A stretch of DNA of 64,000 bases, from assembly GCF_007754155.1 (NCBI RefSeq), contig NZ_CP037423.1, forward strand, positions 1,798,001-1,862,000. Reading direction: 5' to 3'. The stretch's first letter is position 1. The number at the start of each line of letters is the position of its first letter. This document shows, one piece after another, positions 60,792-64,000 of the stretch. This DNA is from Stieleria neptunia. GTDB taxonomy: Bacteria > Planctomycetota > Planctomycetia > Pirellulales > Pirellulaceae. The position numbers and the translations under genes are program-made. The notes under the pieces are model-generated. The model was given only the letters and a program-made list of their open reading frames with translations. It had not been told where the DNA came from and made no database searches.

Positions 60792-62279
60792 ATGAACTTA
60801 CTGGCTCTCCTGTTCGCACTCGCCGTCGTCGTCTGGCTGGTCCCGCTCGTCAAAGACGGTCGGCTCGCCAGCTTGCTGACGCTGCTGTTTTTGACCGGGA
60901 CCGTGTTCGGGCCTCCCTTTCTGGCCTTCGACGGGCCGATCCAGATCAGCTTGGACCGTCTGCTGTGGGCGTTCCTGATCGGCTTGGCCGCCGTCCAGTG
61001 GCGGCTCGGCAAGCTGAACCTGTCGCCGGTCAATCGGGTCGACGTTTGCTTGCTGGTGTTCGTCGTGTACCTGTTCCAGCGCAGCCGCGGTGGTGATTTG
61101 AGTGAAACGCTGGTCGATCCGACCGCCCGCTGGCTGTTTTATATCTTCATGCCGATCGCCGTTTATTGCGTCGCCCGGGTCACTCCGTTCCGCCGCAGCG
61201 ATCTGTGGTGGTTGTTGCACGCGCTGATCGGCCTGGGCGTCTATCTCTCCTTCACCGCGGTTTGTGAAGTCAAGGGTTGGCATGCGTTTGTGTTTCCCAA
61301 ACACATCCTCGACCCCGACGTCTGGATGTTTCTCGGCCGTGGCCGTGGGCCGTTGTTGAACCCGGCTGGCAACGGATTCATCATCGGCGTCGCGATGGCC
61401 GCGGTCGCCGCCTGTTTCGTCGGCAGCGACCGCCGGACCAAGGCGATCTACGCCGCGATCGGCGTGATTCTGTTGGTCGGCGGGTACGCGACGCTGACCC
61501 GCAGTTGCTGGCTGGGCGTCGCCGGCGCGGTGGCGATGATCGCCATGGTTCACAGCCCCCGCTGGGTACGCGTGATCGGCCTGGCCGCCACCGTGTTGCT
61601 GGCCGGCGCGATGGCGATGGGATTGAAAGAGGAACTGATGGCGTTCAAACGCGACAAAGCGCTCTCGGCCGCCGATGCCGCCAAGTCGGTCGAGCTGCGA
61701 CCCCTGTTGGCCACTGTCGCGTGGGAGATGTTCAAGGACAAACCGCTGACCGGTCACGGATACGGCCAGTATTTTCAACGCCATGATGCGTATCACACAA
61801 TTCGGGATTATGGTCTGCCGCTGGAGCGCGTTCGATCCTACAGCCACCACAACGTCTTTCTGGCCTTCCTGGTCGATTCGGGACTGATCGGGCTGGGGTT
61901 GTTCCTGGCGGTCATCGTGACGCTGGCCGGCTATGGATGGCGGATGGCCACCGATGGCTCCCTGCCACTGGACCGCCGCCGTGTCGGACTGCTGACGATC
62001 GGGATTCTGGCGTGCTACTTTCCCAACGCCATGTTCCACAACATGACGATCATCCCGATGGTGCAAGTGTTCCTGCTGGGGATCGGCGGCGTGGTCGTGG
62101 CGATCTACCAAAACGGCTTCGTCAAAGACGAAGCGAACGCGTCGGGCTCGGCACCACTCGTTCCCGGGCTCCGCCTGGGGACGGACTTCGCCGGAGGCTC
62201 CGCCTCCGATCTGACGGTGTCATGCGGCAGAGCCGCACCGCCATTGCGTTCCAAGGCGGAGCCTTGGAACGAGGGTTGA
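60792..62279 (+). CDS. O-antigen ligase / polymerase-like membrane protein
   Basis: 495 residues from ATG 60792. About 10-12 membrane helices: LLALLFALAVVVWLVPLV, LLTLLFLTGTVFGPPFLAF, TKAIYAAIGVILLVGGYATL and later. A periplasmic loop carries GHGYGQYFQRHDAYHT and SYSHHNVFLAFLVDSGLIGL, the WaaL/Wzy pattern of a conserved His pair in HNxFL. It probably joins sugar chains in the envelope. The last ~45 residues (from about 450) are encoded by the 132-bp tandem repeat and have no membrane features, so the true end may be near 62150. Confidence 0.85.
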   Translation: MNLLALLFALAVVVWLVPLVKDGRLASLLTLLFLTGTVFGPPFLAFDGPIQISLDRLLWAFLIGLAAVQWRLGKLNLSPVNRVDVCLLVFVVYLFQRSRGGDLSETLVDPTARWLFYIFMPIAVYCVARVTPFRRSDLWWLLHALIGLGVYLSFTAVCEVKGWHAFVFPKHILDPDVWMFLGRGRGPLLNPAGNGFIIGVAMAAVAACFVGSDRRTKAIYAAIGVILLVGGYATLTRSCWLGVAGAVAMIAMVHSPRWVRVIGLAATVLLAGAMAMGLKEELMAFKRDKALSAADAAKSVELRPLLATVAWEMFKDKPLTGHGYGQYFQRHDAYHTIRDYGLPLERVRSYSHHNVFLAFLVDSGLIGLGLFLAVIVTLAGYGWRMATDGSLPLDRRRVGLLTIGILACYFPNAMFHNMTIIPMVQVFLLGIGGVVVAIYQNGFVKDEANASGSAPLVPGLRLGTDFAGGSASDLTVSCGRAAPPLRSKAEPWNEG

Positions 62280-62628
62280 AACTCCCCACTCGTTCCCGGG
62301 CTCCGCCTGGGGACGGACTTCGCCGGAGGCTCCGCCTCCGATCCGCCGGTGTCATGCGGCAGAGCCGCACCGCCATCGCGTTCCAAGGCGGAGCCTTGGA
62401 ACGAGGGTTGAAACTCCCCACTCGTTCCCGGGCTCCGCCTGGGGACGGACTTCGCCGGAGGCTCCGCCTCCGATCTGACGGTGTCATGCGGCAGAGCCGC
62501 ACCGCCATTGCGTTCCAAGGCGGAGCCTTGGAACGAGGGTTGAAACTCCCCACTCGTTCCCGGGCTCCGCCTGGGGACGGACTTCGCTGGAGGCTCCGCC
62601 TCCGATCCGGCGGTGTCATGCGGCAGGG
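62157..62628. repeat. 132-bp tandem repeat, 3.6 units (family B modules)
   Basis: Units start at 62157, 62289, 62421 and 62553, all exactly 132 bp. Each holds CGTTCCCGGGCTCCGCCTGG, GGAGGCTCCGCCTCC, TGCGGCAGAGCCGCA and GTTCCAAGGCGGAGCCTTGG with AAC. 132 is a multiple of three, so frames stay open across units on both strands (44-residue peptide repeats). The first unit encodes the tail of the membrane protein. Confidence 0.95.
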
Positions 62629-62762
62629 GACGTCAATTGTATCAGTGACGGATTTGATCGTCGCGCAAAACGCCAAGACTTTTGCAGCGCCGGCCCTCTC
62701 TGGCGTTTGCTTGCTACGCAAACGCCGTCTCTCCCAGGGGGAGAGAATCTAAATCGGTTGCC
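62628..62762 (-). repeat. ~125-bp repeat (family C), copy 2
   Basis: Reverse-oriented relative to 14645-14770: GACGTC, then GTGACGGATTTGATCG, CCGGCCCTCTCTGGCGTTTG, CAAACGCCGTCTCTCCCAGG and GGAGAG. Adjacent to a family B repeat on the GACGTC side, as in copy 1. Confidence 0.85.
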
Positions 62763-62845
62763 AACACACCGGAGGGCTCGCGCCCTGCCGCTAACAAATC
62801 GTTCACTGCGTAGGGCGGAGTGTGGGAATGAGAGCTGAAAATGCC
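62763..62845. repeat. partial family A arm upstream of lepA end
   Basis: ACACCGGAGGGCTCGCGCCC (62767-62786) and TGCCGCTAAC lie between the family C copy and the lepA stop. Only the right outer arm is present. Confidence 0.75.
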
Positions 62846-64000
62846 TCAGCCCCCTTCGGCTTCGCTCAGCACGGCCATGAACGCTTTCTGGCTGATCTCG
62901 ACGTTGCCGACCGCCTTCATCCGTTTCTTGCCTTCCTTTTGTTTCTGCAACAGCTTGCGTTTTCGCGTGATGTCACCGCCGTAACACTTGGCCGTCACGT
63001 TCTTTCGCATCGCCGGGACGGTCTCTCGGGCGATGACGCGACTGCCCACGGCGGCTTGCACGGCGACTTCGAACATGTGCCGGTCGATTTCGCTTTTCAA
63101 CTTCTTGGCGACCGCGCGTCCGCGTCGGTCGGCATCGGCCCGGTTGCAAACAATACTCAACGCGTCGACCCGGTTGCCGTTGACCAAAAAATCTAACCGG
63201 CACAAATCGGCGGCTTCGTAACCGACCATCTCGTAGTCCAGCGTTCCGTAGCCGCGTGTGCAGCTTTTGATTTTGTCGTGCAAGTCATAGACGACTTCGG
63301 CCAACGGGATGTCATAGGTCAACATCGCCCGCTGGGCCCCCAGGTATTCTTGCGACTTCTGAATGCCGCGCCGTTCCTGACACAGTTTCATCACCGCACC
63401 GATGAAGTCGGTCGGGACGATGATATTGCAGCGCACGATCGGCTGGCGAAACTCTTCGATGTCACCCGGGTCCGGGACATCCTGAGGTTTGTGAACGGTC
63501 TTCGTCTCGCCACGCTTGTTGACGATTTCGTAGGTGACGTTGGGCGCGGTTTGCACCAGGTCGATGTCCGATTCGTTCTCCAGTCGTTGCTGGATGATCT
63601 CCATGTGCAGCAAGCCCAGGAATCCGCAGCGAAACCCGAACCCCAAGGCGTCACTGGTCTCGGGTTCGAATTCGAAACTGGGATCGTTGACCGCCAACCG
63701 CTCCAACGCGTCGCGCAAGTCGCTAAAGTTCTGTCCGTCGCTGGGGAACAGTCCGCAGTAGACCATCCGTTTGGGACGTGCGTAGCCCGGCAGCGCCGGG
63801 GCGGGGGTGTCCCCGGCGATGCTGACGGTGTCACCGATGTGCACGTCACCGATGCTTTTGATGTTACAGATCAGATAGCCGACTTGTCCGGCCACCAATT
63901 CGTCACAAGCCACGCGCTGGGGCGCGAACTGTCCCAATTCGACGACTTCATGAGTCGTTCCGGCGCGGAGGAATCGGATCTTCTGGCCCTTGCGCACCGT
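62846..64000 (-). CDS. lepA: elongation factor 4 (LepA), C-terminal ~385 residues (partial)
   Basis: The reading frame stays open to the right edge, so the GTPase domain is outside the window. Visible parts: domain II (KGQKIRFLRAGTTHEVVELG, GYLICNIKSIGDVHIGDTVS), the EF-G-like domain with LFPSDGQNFSDLRDALERLA, FGFRCGFLGLLHMEIIQQRL, and the LepA-specific C-terminal part (KSQEYLGAQRAMLTYDIPLA, YDLHDKIKSCTRGYGTLDYE, KCYGGDITRKRKLLQKQKEG, KKRMKAVGNVEISQKAFMAV). The RGYGTLDYE and DITRKRKLL signatures are specific to LepA. It back-translocates or remodels stalled ribosomes. The adjacent 3' side is repeats. Confidence 0.96.
   Translation of the reverse strand, partial: TVRKGQKIRFLRAGTTHEVVELGQFAPQRVACDELVAGQVGYLICNIKSIGDVHIGDTVSIAGDTPAPALPGYARPKRMVYCGLFPSDGQNFSDLRDALERLAVNDPSFEFEPETSDALGFGFRCGFLGLLHMEIIQQRLENESDIDLVQTAPNVTYEIVNKRGETKTVHKPQDVPDPGDIEEFRQPIVRCNIIVPTDFIGAVMKLCQERRGIQKSQEYLGAQRAMLTYDIPLAEVVYDLHDKIKSCTRGYGTLDYEMVGYEAADLCRLDFLVNGNRVDALSIVCNRADADRRGRAVAKKLKSEIDRHMFEVAVQAAVGSRVIARETVPAMRKNVTAKCYGGDITRKRKLLQKQKEGKKRMKAVGNVEISQKAFMAVLSEAEGG

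Noticed and set aside
61937..62752. Plus-strand frame coding 44-residue peptide repeats
   Set aside because: Open only because the tandem period is a multiple of three; the sequence is the repeat, not a protein.

Overview
The window looks like chromosomal DNA of a planctomycete close to Pirellulaceae (Rhodopirellula-like). The evidence is the set of families that mark this phylum: a DUF1549/DUF1553 cytochrome-type protein with a DUF1501 partner, a double DUF1080 protein, DUF1571, DUF1499, a Tat-exported Gfo/Idh/MocA oxidoreductase, many small lipoproteins, weak Shine-Dalgarno sites and long intergenic gaps packed with palindromic repeats. No species is claimed. I found no tRNA, rRNA, CRISPR array, prophage or dedicated defence island.

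Layout. 0-6.4 kb: 5' end of proA, a YmdB-type phosphodiesterase, a complete IS4-family insertion sequence sitting inside an older small repeat element, a BON protein, a probable SRP RNA with its terminator, and an HK/RR two-component pair. 6.6-14.6 kb: ABC exporter ATPase and permease, a DUF1080 protein, gyrA. 15-20 kb: a compact minus-strand run (acetyltransferase-like, TPR, recO, BamD-like, LptE-like, folP) joining envelope assembly, DNA repair and folate synthesis. 20-26 kb: a heme-copper oxidase subunit III-like protein, a LolC/LolD-type ABC pair, iron alcohol dehydrogenase, cysE. 26-34 kb: small lipoproteins, Gfo/Idh/MocA, an LRR lipoprotein, DUF1571, a HEAT-like protein. 34-44 kb: ribD, a SEC-C/TPR protein, a tightly overlapping cinA-rlu-SLOG operon, DUF6702 plus M1 peptidase. 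44-53 kb: cytosine deaminase, EboE-like protein, PPi-type phosphofructokinase, a methyltransferase next to an HTH protein with an unassigned sensor-like domain, an APC permease. 53-58 kb: the DUF1501/DUF1549-DUF1553 pair. 58-64 kb: DUF1499, rarA, an O-antigen ligase-like membrane protein whose tail runs into a 132-bp tandem array, and the C-terminal part of lepA.

The most unusual content is non-coding. (1) Small palindromic elements bounded by CTAG lie exactly on the TAG stop codons of neighbouring genes in all four cases where a gene abuts the element. Two families with unrelated terminal inverted repeats carry the same hairpin core. (2) A large composite palindrome occurs in several intergenic gaps. 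Its central ~120 bp is in one orientation in two copies and in the opposite orientation in two others, between identical 11-bp inverted repeats. (3) Repeats have entered coding sequence: a GGTGTC-GACACC palindrome encodes the start and signal peptide of the LptE-like lipoprotein, and the tail of the O-antigen ligase-like protein is read from a repeat array. Products are assigned from motifs read directly in the translation; no database search was run.
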